DNA of 64,000 bases from QHXW01 sp035280425 (GTDB taxonomy: Bacteria > Acidobacteriota > Terriglobia > Bryobacterales > Bryobacteraceae), in NCBI GenBank assembly GCA_035280425.1, contig DATEFW010000006.1, positions 1 to 64,000 of the forward strand, read 5' to 3'. Below the pieces are notes generated by a model. It had not been told where the DNA came from. It did no database searches and was given only the letters and a program-made list of their open reading frames with translations. Within the stretch, counting starts at the first letter, position 1. Each line of letters starts with the position of its first letter. This document shows, in pieces, positions 27,449 to 35,218 of this stretch. The translations under genes were made by a program, and so were the position numbers.

Positions 27449-28873
27449 ATGCGTTGCCCGGCGCGCGTACTCACATTCCTGTTTTTGATCGCTGGCGTGG
27501 CGGTCCCACAGACTGACGTCAAGCCGCCAGAGGCGAAGCAGCCGGATGCACTGCACGAACTGAGCGCGGCGCTCGAAACACTGGCGAATCGCGCCGGCCG
27601 GGCCGTGGTGCAGGTATTCTCGACCGGATACACGATCAGCAGCGAGGAGGACGATTCGGAAGACACGAGCCTGATTGCGAAGCAGCGCAGCACGGGGTCG
27701 GGCGTGATCATCAGCGCCGATGGATTCATCGTGACCAACGCGCACGTGGTGCGGGGAGGCCGCCGCATCGAGGTGCAGCTTCCGGAGTCGGACCGTGCGC
27801 CGGGGCATTCGGTGGTGCGCCCTTCGGGGAAACGCCTGGCGGCGAAAATCCAGGGGATCGATCGCGATAGCGATCTGGCATTGCTGAAGATCGACCAGAC
27901 CGGGCTGCCTTTTCTAACTCTCGGCGATTCGGAAGAACTGCGCCAGGGCCAACTGGTGCTGGCGTTCGGGAACCCGCTGGGCCTGGCGAACTCGGTGACC
28001 ATGGGGGTGGTGAGTTCGATTGCGCGGCAGATCCAGGCGGAGGACCCCATGATTTACATCCAAACTGACGCGCCCATCAATCCGGGAAACAGCGGCGGGC
28101 CGCTGCTCGATCCGGACGGGCACGTGGTGGGGATCAATACTTTCATCCTGACGCAATCAGGCGGCAGCGAAGGAATCGGGTTCGCGATACCGAGCAACAT
28201 TGTCCGCACGGTGGTGCGGCAACTACAGAAGGACGGGCACGTGCACCGGGGAGAGATCGGCGTTTACGCGCAGACCATTACGCCGTCGATGGCAGCCGGG
28301 CTCAAGCTGGCGCGGGATTGGGGCGTGGTACTGGGAGATGTGGATCCAAACGGGCCGGCGGCGGAAGCGGGCTTGAAGGTGGGGGACATCGTTCTGAGTT
28401 TGGACGGCAAACCGATGGAGAATGCGCGGCAGCTCCAGGTTAATCTGTACGGTCGCGCCGTAGGAGACAAGGTAACGCTCGAAGTGCGGCGCGACAATCG
28501 CAAGCTGAGTTTTGACGTGGAAGTCATCGAGCGCGATGATGACCCGCTGCGCTTTGCGGACATGGCGAATCCGGAGAAAAACGTCATCGCGCGGCTTGGG
28601 ATTCTGGGGGTGGACATCAACCAGCAGGTGGCGCAGATGCTGCCGGAACTCCGCAAGAAGTACGGCGTGGTGGTGGCGGCGCGCGCGGCTGGATCATCGT
28701 ATTCCGGAGCGGGACTGAAGCCCGGCGATGTGATCTACAGCCTGAATGGCGCGCCGGTCACGAGCGTCGCGGCACTCCGGCAGGCGCTCGATCAGCGCAA
28801 AGCCGACGACCCTACCGTGCTCCAAATCGAGCGTGACGGTAAACTCATGTTTCTCGACCTGGAATTGGAGTGA
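27449..28873 (+). CDS. HtrA/DegP-type periplasmic serine protease with two PDZ domains
   Basis: 474 residues with signal peptide MRCPARVLTFLFLIAGVAVPQ. The trypsin-like domain has His99 (TNAHVV), Asp142 (DSDLALL) and Ser215 (GNSGGP), so the triad is complete. The first PDZ domain spans ~250-345 (RGEIGVYAQTITPSMAAGLKL...AAEAGLKVGDIVLSLDGKP) and the second ~370-474 (LGILGVDINQQVAQ...SGAGLKPGDVIYSLNGAPV). It would degrade or refold damaged envelope proteins. AGGAAGG precedes the ATG. It stands between the cytochrome gene and the his leader. Confidence 0.93.
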   Translation: MRCPARVLTFLFLIAGVAVPQTDVKPPEAKQPDALHELSAALETLANRAGRAVVQVFSTGYTISSEEDDSEDTSLIAKQRSTGSGVIISADGFIVTNAHVVRGGRRIEVQLPESDRAPGHSVVRPSGKRLAAKIQGIDRDSDLALLKIDQTGLPFLTLGDSEELRQGQLVLAFGNPLGLANSVTMGVVSSIARQIQAEDPMIYIQTDAPINPGNSGGPLLDPDGHVVGINTFILTQSGGSEGIGFAIPSNIVRTVVRQLQKDGHVHRGEIGVYAQTITPSMAAGLKLARDWGVVLGDVDPNGPAAEAGLKVGDIVLSLDGKPMENARQLQVNLYGRAVGDKVTLEVRRDNRKLSFDVEVIERDDDPLRFADMANPEKNVIARLGILGVDINQQVAQMLPELRKKYGVVVAARAAGSSYSGAGLKPGDVIYSLNGAPVTSVAALRQALDQRKADDPTVLQIERDGKLMFLDLELE

Positions 28874-28883
28874 CCGATTCTGG

Positions 28884-28889
28884 TATAGT
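28884..28889 (+). promoter_or_regulatory. Extended -10 promoter of the his operon leader
   Basis: TATAGT preceded by TGG gives the extended -10 pattern TGnTATAGT, just after the htrA stop. Transcription should start near 28896, only about 3 nt before the leader-peptide ATG at 28899. No -35 hexamer is evident, as is usual for extended -10 promoters. Confidence 0.55.
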
Positions 28890-28898
28890 AAATTCTTT

Positions 28899-28970
28899 AT
28901 GAAAGCTTCCGTCGCCCGGCGCCATCATCACCATCACCGGCACTTCCACATGCGACGGGCGCTTTCCTGA
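28899..28970 (+). CDS. hisL: Histidine-rich leader peptide of the his operon
   Basis: A 23-codon ORF from ATG 28899 to TGA 28968-28970. Residues 9-17 read HHHHHRHFH, so seven of nine consecutive codons specify histidine (28923-28949). This is the layout of a his attenuator leader peptide: scarcity of charged tRNA-His stalls the ribosome here. It is followed by mutually exclusive hairpins and a terminator just before hisI. The frame is open upstream into htrA, but the promoter at 28884-28889 makes ATG 28899 the likely start. No Shine-Dalgarno sequence is visible, so translation may be leaderless. Confidence 0.85.
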   Translation: MKASVARRHHHHHRHFHMRRALS

Positions 28971-29030
28971 AATCAATTCTCAGACAAATTGGAAAGGACG
29001 CCCGCTGTGGTTCAAGCGGGCTTTTTTATT
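28901..29030 (+). promoter_or_regulatory. Transcription attenuator of the his operon
   Basis: Three competing pairings can be read. (a) Pause stem: GAAAG (28901-28905) and CGCCCG (28913-28918) pair with CGGGCGCTTTC (28956-28966). (b) Antiterminator: CGGGCGCTTTCC (28956-28967) pairs with GGAAAG (28991-28996) and CGCCCG (28999-29004). (c) Terminator: GCCCGC/GCGGGC (29000-29021) plus T6. A ribosome stalled on the His codons (28923-28949) would cover the 5' arm of (a), free 28956-28967, and so allow (b) and transcription of hisI onward. A ribosome reaching the stop codon at 28968 covers 28956-28967 and lets (c) form. This is the enterobacterial-type his logic. Confidence 0.82.
29000..29027 (+). 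terminator. Intrinsic terminator of the his attenuator
   Basis: GCCCGC (29000-29005), a 10-nt loop, GCGGGC (29016-29021), then six T residues (29022-29027). It ends 7 nt before the hisI ATG, so its 3' arm also covers the place where the hisI ribosome binding site should be. Confidence 0.85.
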
Positions 29031-29034
29031 GGTC

Positions 29035-29415
29035 ATGGATCTGGACTTTGAAAAATCGGACGGGCTGGTTACGGCGGTGATTCAGGATCACGCGTCCGGG
29101 CGCGTGCTGATGGTGGGTTATATGAACCGGCAGGCGTTTCAGAAAACAGTCGAGACCGGATTCGCAACTTTTTACAGCCGCTCGCGCCGCAAGCTTTGGC
29201 TGAAGGGCGAAACCTCCGGGCACCGGCTGGTGGTGAGAGATATCTCGACGGATTGCGATCAAGACGCCGTGCTGGTTCGAGTGGAGGCCTTGGGGCCGGG
29301 AGTCTGCCACAACGGATATGCGAGCTGTTTTTACCGCCGGCTGGAGAACGGCGAATGGGTGCAATCGGAGGCGCGCACTTACGATCCTGCTACGGTCTAC
29401 GGGGGCAAGCCGTGA
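29035..29415 (+). CDS. hisI: Phosphoribosyl-AMP cyclohydrolase
   Basis: 126 residues, the single-domain HisI that opens the purine ring of PR-AMP in histidine synthesis (third step). Signatures: YSRSRRKLWLKGETSGH, the metal-binding DCDQD, and the zinc cysteines in VCHNGYASCFYRR. There is no C-terminal HisE pyrophosphohydrolase domain. ATG 29035 gives MDLDFEKSDGLV; TTG 29029 is an alternative. No strong ribosome binding site is seen apart from AAGCGGG in the terminator arm. It is the first structural gene after the attenuator, and its stop overlaps the hisG start. Confidence 0.93.
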   Translation: MDLDFEKSDGLVTAVIQDHASGRVLMVGYMNRQAFQKTVETGFATFYSRSRRKLWLKGETSGHRLVVRDISTDCDQDAVLVRVEALGPGVCHNGYASCFYRRLENGEWVQSEARTYDPATVYGGKP

Positions 29416-30281
29416 AACTGAAACTGGGGATTCCCAAGGGCAGCCTGGAAGGCGCAACCATCGATCTGTTTCGCCGCGCGGGTTACAACATCACCACCAG
29501 CAGCCGTTCCTATTTTCCGGCGATCGACGATCGCGAGATTGAATGCATGCTGATCCGCGCGCAGGAGATGGCGCGCTACGTGGAAGACGGCATTCTCGAC
29601 GCGGGCCTGACGGGGCGCGACTGGGTGGAGGAGAGCGAAGCGAAAGTAGAGGCCATCGCCGATTTGGTTTACGCCAAGCAAAGTTTCGGCAAGGTGAGGT
29701 GGGTGCTGGCGGTTCCGGAATCGTCGCCGTTTCAGACGGTGAAGGATCTCGAAGGAAAGGTGATCGCGACAGAACTCGTGGCGACGACCAGGCGTTATCT
29801 GGCGTCGAACGGCGTCCACGCGAAAGTGGAGTTCAGTTGGGGCGCAACGGAAGTGAAGCCGCCGGTGCTGGCGGACGCGATCGTGGAGGTGACGGAGACC
29901 GGCTCGTCGCTGCGCGCCAACAAGCTCAAGATTATCGATACCGTGATCGAATCCAATACGCAGCTCATCGTGAATGTGGAGTCGTGGAAAGACGCGTGGA
30001 AAAAGCAAAAGCTTCTGGATTTGCGAATGCTGCTCGATGGTGCGATCAACGCGCTGGGAAAAGTAGGGCTGATGCTGAACGTGCACCGCGATTGTCTGCA
30101 AAAAGTGCTGGACGTACTCCCGGCGCTCAAGCAGCCGACGGTCTCGCATCTGAGCAATGAAGAGTGGCTGGCGGTGAACACGATTTTGGATGAATCGACG
30201 GTGCGCGATATCATTCCGCGATTGAAGCAGGCGGGCGGACAAGGGATTGTCGAGTATCCGCTGAACAAGATTGTGATGTGA
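29412..30281 (+). CDS. hisG: ATP phosphoribosyltransferase (long form)
   Basis: 289 residues. HisG joins ATP and PRPP in the first committed step of histidine synthesis. The N-terminal part KLKLGIPKGSLEGATIDLFRRAGY and the PRPP-binding DAIVEVTETGSSLRANKLKIID are typical. The C-terminal ~75 residues (KVGLMLNVHRDCLQKVLDVLPALKQPTVSHL) form the regulatory domain of long-form HisG, so feedback inhibition by histidine without HisZ is expected. It starts at GTG 29412, overlapping the hisI stop (GTGA). The open frame reaches back to 29196 but the conserved N-terminus begins at the GTG. Confidence 0.95.
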   Translation: MKLKLGIPKGSLEGATIDLFRRAGYNITTSSRSYFPAIDDREIECMLIRAQEMARYVEDGILDAGLTGRDWVEESEAKVEAIADLVYAKQSFGKVRWVLAVPESSPFQTVKDLEGKVIATELVATTRRYLASNGVHAKVEFSWGATEVKPPVLADAIVEVTETGSSLRANKLKIIDTVIESNTQLIVNVESWKDAWKKQKLLDLRMLLDGAINALGKVGLMLNVHRDCLQKVLDVLPALKQPTVSHLSNEEWLAVNTILDESTVRDIIPRLKQAGGQGIVEYPLNKIVM

Positions 30282-31525
30282 TGATTCGCATTCTGGCATC
30301 GAAGCGTATCGGCTCTTTGCTCGCGCGGCGGGCGGCGCGGTTGAGCGAAGCAGAGGCGGTGGTGCGTCCGATTATTGAAGGCGTTCGCAAGCGTGGAGAT
30401 AAGGCGCTGGTTGGATATGCGCGGAAGCTCGACGGATTAAAGCGCAAGAGCGTGCGGGTGCCGGAGCGCGAACTGGCGTCAGCGTGCGGCAAGCTTTCGC
30501 CGGATTTTCGCGCAGCGGTGGAGACCGCGTCGTCGAACATTCGCGCGTTCGCGGAAATGCAGATGCCGGCCGAGCAATCGCGCGAGATTACGCCCGGCGT
30601 GCGGGTCGGCCAGATCGTGCGGCCGCTCGACTCGGTTGCCGCCTACATTCCGGCGGGGCGGTATCCCCTGCCCTCGACGCTGATGATGACGGTGACTCCG
30701 GCGCGAGTTGCCGGCGTGCGGCGGATTTCGGTGGCGTGCCCGCGGCCGGTTCTGGAAATTTACGGCACCGCGCGGCTGCTCGAGATTTCCGACGTTTTTC
30801 AGATGGGCGGCGCGCAGGCGATCGCGGCATTCGCGTTCGGCACGCGAACTGTTCCGAAAGCCGACCGCATCGTGGGGCCGGGAAATATCTACGTTGCAGC
30901 GGCGAAGAAACTGCTGGCGGGTGAGGTGGGGATCGATTTTGTCGCGGGGCCGACCGAGATTCTCATTATCGCGGCCGATGGAGACCCGGTACTGCTGGCG
31001 GCGGACATGCTGGCGCAGGCGGAGCACGATGTGGACGCCTCGGCGGTTCTGCTGACCACGTCAAAGAATCTGGCGCTCGCGGTCGCGCGCGAGGTCGAGC
31101 GCCAGCTCAAGACTCTGCCCACGGCGGAGACTGCGCGGCAATCGATTCGCCGCAACGGCGCGATCGTGATTGTGGGATCGCTGGACGAAGCTCTGGAGAT
31201 TGCCAACCGGTTTGCGCCCGAGCATCTGAGCATTCCCGAGGAATCGCTCGTGGAAAAAGTGGAAAGCGCTGGAAGCGTGTTTATCGGGCCGTTCAGTCCG
31301 GAAGCGGCGGGAGATTACGCATCGGGGCCAAATCACGTGCTGCCCACAAGCGGCGCGGCGCGGCTGCGCGGCGGGTTATCGGTGATGGATTACCTGAAAA
31401 TTATTTCGGTTCAGCAATTGGACCGCGAGGCTCTAGTGCGGCTGGCGCCGGCGATTACGACGCTGGCACGCGCGGAGGGTCTCGAGGCGCATGCACGATC
31501 GGTGGAGGCGAGAACGCGTGGGTAG
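30281..31525 (+). CDS. hisD: Histidinol dehydrogenase
   Basis: 414 residues. HisD oxidises histidinol to histidine in two NAD-dependent steps at the end of the pathway. Family motifs: AAYIPAGRYPLPSTLMMTVTPARVAGV, FQMGGAQAIAAFAFGT, VDFVAGPTEILI-like stretch (IDFVAGPTEILII), AQAEHDVDASA with zinc ligands, and SGPNHVLPT. ATG 30281 shares its A with the hisG stop (TGATG); GTG 30278 is also possible. Confidence 0.96.
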   Translation: MIRILASKRIGSLLARRAARLSEAEAVVRPIIEGVRKRGDKALVGYARKLDGLKRKSVRVPERELASACGKLSPDFRAAVETASSNIRAFAEMQMPAEQSREITPGVRVGQIVRPLDSVAAYIPAGRYPLPSTLMMTVTPARVAGVRRISVACPRPVLEIYGTARLLEISDVFQMGGAQAIAAFAFGTRTVPKADRIVGPGNIYVAAAKKLLAGEVGIDFVAGPTEILIIAADGDPVLLAADMLAQAEHDVDASAVLLTTSKNLALAVAREVERQLKTLPTAETARQSIRRNGAIVIVGSLDEALEIANRFAPEHLSIPEESLVEKVESAGSVFIGPFSPEAAGDYASGPNHVLPTSGAARLRGGLSVMDYLKIISVQQLDREALVRLAPAITTLARAEGLEAHARSVEARTRG

Positions 31526-32600
31526 CCCGAAACGCGCCCGGATTCCCAAAGGCATTCTCAAGCCGCGCGACGCGGTGCTGCGCATGGCGCCCTATTCGCC
31601 GCCGACCGCGGGGCGCAGCGGCAAACTGCGGCTGGATTTCAACGAGAATACCGTGGGCTGCTCGCCGCGCGTGATCGAGTTTCTGACATCCAAACTCAAT
31701 GCCGGAGGACTCGCAATTTATCCCGAATACGGCGAAACGAAAGCCACGCTGGCCGAATTTTTTCATGTTACGCCGGAAGAATTCCTACTCACCAACGGCA
31801 CCGATGAAGCGATTCAGGTGCTGGTGAATACTTACGTGAACGCGGGCGATGAAGTGGTGCTGCTGCGGCCGGCTTATGCCATGTACCGGTTTTACGCGCA
31901 GGTGGCGGGCGCCGCGATTCGCGAAGTGGATTACAAGCGGCCGGCCATGGATTTTCCGCTCGAAAAACTGCTCGAAAAGATAAGCGACGCGACGCGGGCG
32001 GTTATCATCGCAAATCCGAACAACCCGACCGGCACGGCGGTGCAGATTCAGGGAATCGAGCGCATTTTGAAACGCGCGCGGAAGGCCGCGGTGCTGATCG
32101 ACGAAGCGTATTTCGAATTCTGCGGGATCACGGCGCTGCCACTCGTCGAGCGCGCGCCGAACCTGTTTGTGAGCCGGACATTTTCGAAAGTCTATGGGAT
32201 GGCGGCGATGCGGCTGGGATGCCTGTTTTCGCAGCCGGCTAACGTCGAGTTTCTGCACAAGGCGCAATCGCCGTATAGCGTGAATACGCTGGCCGCGCTT
32301 GCGGTTGAGGAAGCGATTCGCGACCGCCAGTACATCGAGAACTATGTTGCCGAGGTTCTCGCAGCGCGCGAACTGCTTTGTATCGGCCTGGAAGAACTGG
32401 GGATTTCCTACGTGCCGAGCTCGGCGAATTTCGTGCTGGCGAATATCGGCAGCCGCGCAATCGAAATCCGCGACGCACTGCGCGAGCGCGGCATTCTGGT
32501 GCGCGACCGCAGTTACGAAGTGCCGGGGCACGTGCGGATGACAGTCGGAACGCGCGAGCAGACGAAACGGCTGCTGGATGCGCTGGAGGAACTCTGGTGA
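31518..32600 (+). CDS. hisC: Histidinol-phosphate aminotransferase
   Basis: 360 residues. A fold-type I PLP aminotransferase converting imidazole-acetol phosphate to histidinol phosphate. Seen: LRLDFNENTVGCSPRV, LTNGTDEAIQVLVNTYV, IIANPNNPTGTAV, VLIDEAYFEF and the Schiff-base Lys in VSRTFSKVYGMAAMRLG. GTG 31518 overlaps the hisD end by 8 nt; ATG 31491 would overlap by more and adds residues absent from the family. It is coupled to the HAD gene downstream by GTGA. Confidence 0.93.
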   Translation: MGSPKRARIPKGILKPRDAVLRMAPYSPPTAGRSGKLRLDFNENTVGCSPRVIEFLTSKLNAGGLAIYPEYGETKATLAEFFHVTPEEFLLTNGTDEAIQVLVNTYVNAGDEVVLLRPAYAMYRFYAQVAGAAIREVDYKRPAMDFPLEKLLEKISDATRAVIIANPNNPTGTAVQIQGIERILKRARKAAVLIDEAYFEFCGITALPLVERAPNLFVSRTFSKVYGMAAMRLGCLFSQPANVEFLHKAQSPYSVNTLAALAVEEAIRDRQYIENYVAEVLAARELLCIGLEELGISYVPSSANFVLANIGSRAIEIRDALRERGILVRDRSYEVPGHVRMTVGTREQTKRLLDALEELW

Positions 32601-33277
32601 GCGGACAACTGCTGGTGTTCGATATGGACGGCGTGCTGGTGGACGTTTCAGATTCTTACCGGGAGACGATCCAGCGCACGGTCGAGCACTTCACCGGGCG
32701 GCGCATCACGCGTGCGGAAATTCAGGACTGGAAGAATCGCGGCGGATGGAATGACGATTGGGCGCTTTCGAACCGGCTGATTCGCGAAGCCGGCGTGGAG
32801 GTGGAATACCAGACCGTGGTCGACTATTTCAACTCGATTTTTCACGGCAATGGATCGGACGGTTTGATTCTGCGGGAGCGGTGGATCGCGAAAGACGGAT
32901 TGTTCGAGCGGCTGGCGGAGCAATTTCAGCTCGCGGTGTTCACGGGAAGGCTGCGCTGGGAAGCGCAACTGACGCTCACGCGCTGCGCCGCGCATTTGCC
33001 GTTTGCGCCGATCATCGGCGCCGACGATGTGACCGAGGTGAAACCCGCGCCCGAAGGCTTGATCAAGATTCGCGCCCAGGCTGCGCCCGAGAAGATCTGG
33101 TACATCGGCGACACGGTGGATGACGCGCGGTGCGCGAGGCAGGCGGGAGTGCCGTTTATCGGGATTGCGGCGCCGTCGAATCCGCGTTACGACGAGCTGA
33201 TTGCAGTGCTCAATGCGGAAAAAGCGATTGCGGTGCTCGAAGACATCAATCAACTGGAACAGGTGATCCGCGCATGA
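32597..33277 (+). CDS. HAD-family hydrolase in the his operon, candidate histidinol-phosphatase
   Basis: 226 residues of the haloacid dehalogenase superfamily. Motif I is FDMDGVLVD (nucleophile and acid Asp), motif II VFTGR, a Lys follows in VTEVKPAPEG, and motif IV is YIGDTVDDARCA. The cap lies between motifs I and II, so it is subfamily IA-like. The operon encodes a HisB with only the dehydratase domain, so the histidinol-phosphate phosphatase step is otherwise missing. Its position between hisC and hisB, with 4-nt overlaps on both sides, makes it the best candidate. The activity is inferred, not seen. Confidence 0.8.
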   Translation: MSGQLLVFDMDGVLVDVSDSYRETIQRTVEHFTGRRITRAEIQDWKNRGGWNDDWALSNRLIREAGVEVEYQTVVDYFNSIFHGNGSDGLILRERWIAKDGLFERLAEQFQLAVFTGRLRWEAQLTLTRCAAHLPFAPIIGADDVTEVKPAPEGLIKIRAQAAPEKIWYIGDTVDDARCARQAGVPFIGIAAPSNPRYDELIAVLNAEKAIAVLEDINQLEQVIRA

Positions 33278-33861
33278 GGCTGGCTTCGATCGACCGCAAG
33301 ACTAAAGAGACGCAGATTCGCGGGCGCCTGGTGATCGAAGGCCGCGGGCGGTACGAAATCTCGACCGGCATTCGATTCTTCGACCACATGCTGGAATTGT
33401 TTGCGAAGCACGGCGGCTTCGATCTCAAGCTGCGAGCCGCCGGCGACCTGGATGTGGACCAGCATCACACGGTCGAGGACGTGGGGATCGTGCTGGGACA
33501 GTTGTTCTCGAAAGCGCTGCGCGACCGCCGCGGCATCAACCGCGCGGGATATTTCGTGCTGCCGATGGATGAAACGCTGGCGGTGGTGGCGCTCGATTTG
33601 GGCGGACGGCCAGCGCTGGTTTACAAAGATCAGGTCCGTGTGCGCAAGGTAGGCGATTTGCAAACGGAGCTGGTGGAGGATTTCTTCGGCGGCTTTGTCA
33701 ATCACGCAGGCGCGAACCTGCACGCCAAGGTGCTCTACGGCCGCTCGAGCCACCACAAAATCGAGGCGATTTTCAAATGTTTCGCGCGCGCGCTGAAATA
33801 CGCGTGCTCGAAAGACAGGCGGCTGCGCGGCGAGTTGCCCTCGACCAAGGGACTGCTATGA
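33274..33861 (+). CDS. hisB: Imidazoleglycerol-phosphate dehydratase
   Basis: 195 residues, the dehydratase-only form. Two symmetrical metal-binding motifs are present: FFDHMLELFAKHGGFDL with DQHHTVEDVGIVLG in the first half, and FFGGFVNHAGANLHAK with GRSSHHKIEAIFKCFARAL in the second. It removes water from IGP to give imidazole-acetol phosphate. No HAD domain is fused to it, unlike enterobacterial HisB. ATG 33274 overlaps the stop of the HAD gene (ATGA). Confidence 0.96.
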   Translation: MRLASIDRKTKETQIRGRLVIEGRGRYEISTGIRFFDHMLELFAKHGGFDLKLRAAGDLDVDQHHTVEDVGIVLGQLFSKALRDRRGINRAGYFVLPMDETLAVVALDLGGRPALVYKDQVRVRKVGDLQTELVEDFFGGFVNHAGANLHAKVLYGRSSHHKIEAIFKCFARALKYACSKDRRLRGELPSTKGLL

Positions 33862-34451
33862 TCGCGATCTTCGATTACGGCGCAGGCAACCTGCGGTCGG
33901 TCGAGAACACGCTGGGGGAAATCGGAGCGTCGTACACGCTGGTGCGCGACGCCGCGGGTCTAAAGAAAGCGACGAAGATCATCCTGCCGGGCGTGGGACA
34001 TTTCGGGCAGATGATGCGCGCGCTCGATGAACTCGCGGTGCGCGAAGCATTCATCGAACAGATTCGCGCAGGCGTGCCGTTTCTGGGAATCTGCCTGGGA
34101 TTGCAGGGGCTGTTTTCATCGAGCGAAGAAGCCCCGGAGGTGCGAGGGCTTGGAATTTTTGAGGGCACGGTTCGGCGGTTTCCGAACGGCGCGCGCGTGC
34201 CGCACATGGGCTGGAATGAGCTCGAACCGAGCGGTGTGCCGCGGCTGCTCGCCGGGTTGGATGCGAAGCCCTACGTCTATTTCGCTCACAGCTACTACGT
34301 GCCGGCGGTGGCGGCGACGGCCGCGTGCTGCACTTATTCGGTTCCCTACACGGCGGTGCTGGAATCGGGCAACATTTTCGGCGTGCAGTTTCATCCGGAA
34401 AAATCGGGGCCGGTCGGGCTGCGGATCGTGAAGAACTTCGTGGATCTTTAG
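33858..34451 (+). CDS. hisH: Imidazole glycerol phosphate synthase, glutaminase subunit
   Basis: 197 residues, a class I glutamine amidotransferase. Nucleophile Cys in PFLGICLGLQGLF and the His/Glu pair in FGVQFHPEKSG are present, as is the opening IAIFDYGAGNLRSVENTL. It feeds ammonia to HisF. ATG 33858 overlaps the hisB stop (ATGA), and hisF follows 2 bp after its stop. Confidence 0.96.
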   Translation: MIAIFDYGAGNLRSVENTLGEIGASYTLVRDAAGLKKATKIILPGVGHFGQMMRALDELAVREAFIEQIRAGVPFLGICLGLQGLFSSSEEAPEVRGLGIFEGTVRRFPNGARVPHMGWNELEPSGVPRLLAGLDAKPYVYFAHSYYVPAVAATAACCTYSVPYTAVLESGNIFGVQFHPEKSGPVGLRIVKNFVDL

Positions 34452-34453
34452 CG

Positions 34454-35218
34454 ATGCTCGCCAAGCGCATCATTCCCTGCCTCGACGTCACCGGCGGACG
34501 TGTGGTGAAGGGCGTGCACTTCGTGAATCTGCGCGACGCGGGCGATCCGGTGGAACTGGCAGACCGCTACAACCGCGAGGGCGCCGACGAGCTGGTGTTT
34601 CTGGATATCACGGCGTCGAGCGACGCGCGTGAAATCATGGCCGGCGTGGTGGCGCGAACGGCGCGCAAGGTTTTCATCCCGCTGGCGGTGGGCGGCGGAA
34701 TTCGTTCCGTGGCGGATGCGCGGCGGATTCTGATGTCGGGCGCGGATAAAGTTTCCGTGAACACGGCCGCGGTGCGGAGGCCGGAGCTGATTACCGAGCT
34801 GAGCAATGAATTCGGAGCGCAGGCCGTGGTGCTGGCGATCGATGCGCGGCGGCGTGCACCAGATGCCTGGAACGTTTTCACGCGCGGAGGCCGCGACGAT
34901 GAGGGGATCGATGCCATCGAATGGGCGGCGCGCGGAGAGGCGCTTGGCGCGGGCGAGATTCTCCTTACCTCGATGGATACCGACGGCGTGCAGCGGGGCT
35001 TCGATTGCGCGCTGACTCGCGCTGTCTCGCGCGCGACGCATATTCCGGTGATCGCGTCAGGCGGCGCGGGCAAGCCGGAGGATTTTCTCGAAGTGCTGAC
35101 CGAGGGCGAGGCCGATGCCGCGCTGGCAGCATCCATTTTCCATTACGGCACCCATACCATCTGCGAGCTCAAGGAATTTCTGGACAGGCACGGCATTCCG
35201 GTGCGCAAAGCGCCATGA
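34454..35218 (+). CDS. hisF: Imidazole glycerol phosphate synthase, cyclase subunit
   Basis: 254 residues, a TIM barrel. AKRIIPCLDVTGGRVVKGVHFVNLRDAGDP with the catalytic Asp, FIPLAVGGGIRSVADA and SMDTDGVQRGFD with the second catalytic Asp are all present. It makes IGP and AICAR from PRFAR with ammonia from HisH. Its stop overlaps the hisA ATG (ATGA). Confidence 0.97.
   Translation: MLAKRIIPCLDVTGGRVVKGVHFVNLRDAGDPVELADRYNREGADELVFLDITASSDAREIMAGVVARTARKVFIPLAVGGGIRSVADARRILMSGADKVSVNTAAVRRPELITELSNEFGAQAVVLAIDARRRAPDAWNVFTRGGRDDEGIDAIEWAARGEALGAGEILLTSMDTDGVQRGFDCALTRAVSRATHIPVIASGGAGKPEDFLEVLTEGEADAALAASIFHYGTHTICELKEFLDRHGIPVRKAP

Noticed and set aside
28746..28970. The His-rich ORF read as a longer 74-residue protein or as a metal-binding peptide
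   Set aside because: Its upstream part overlaps htrA in another frame and has no start signal. The His codons, promoter position and hairpins fit a his leader peptide far better.
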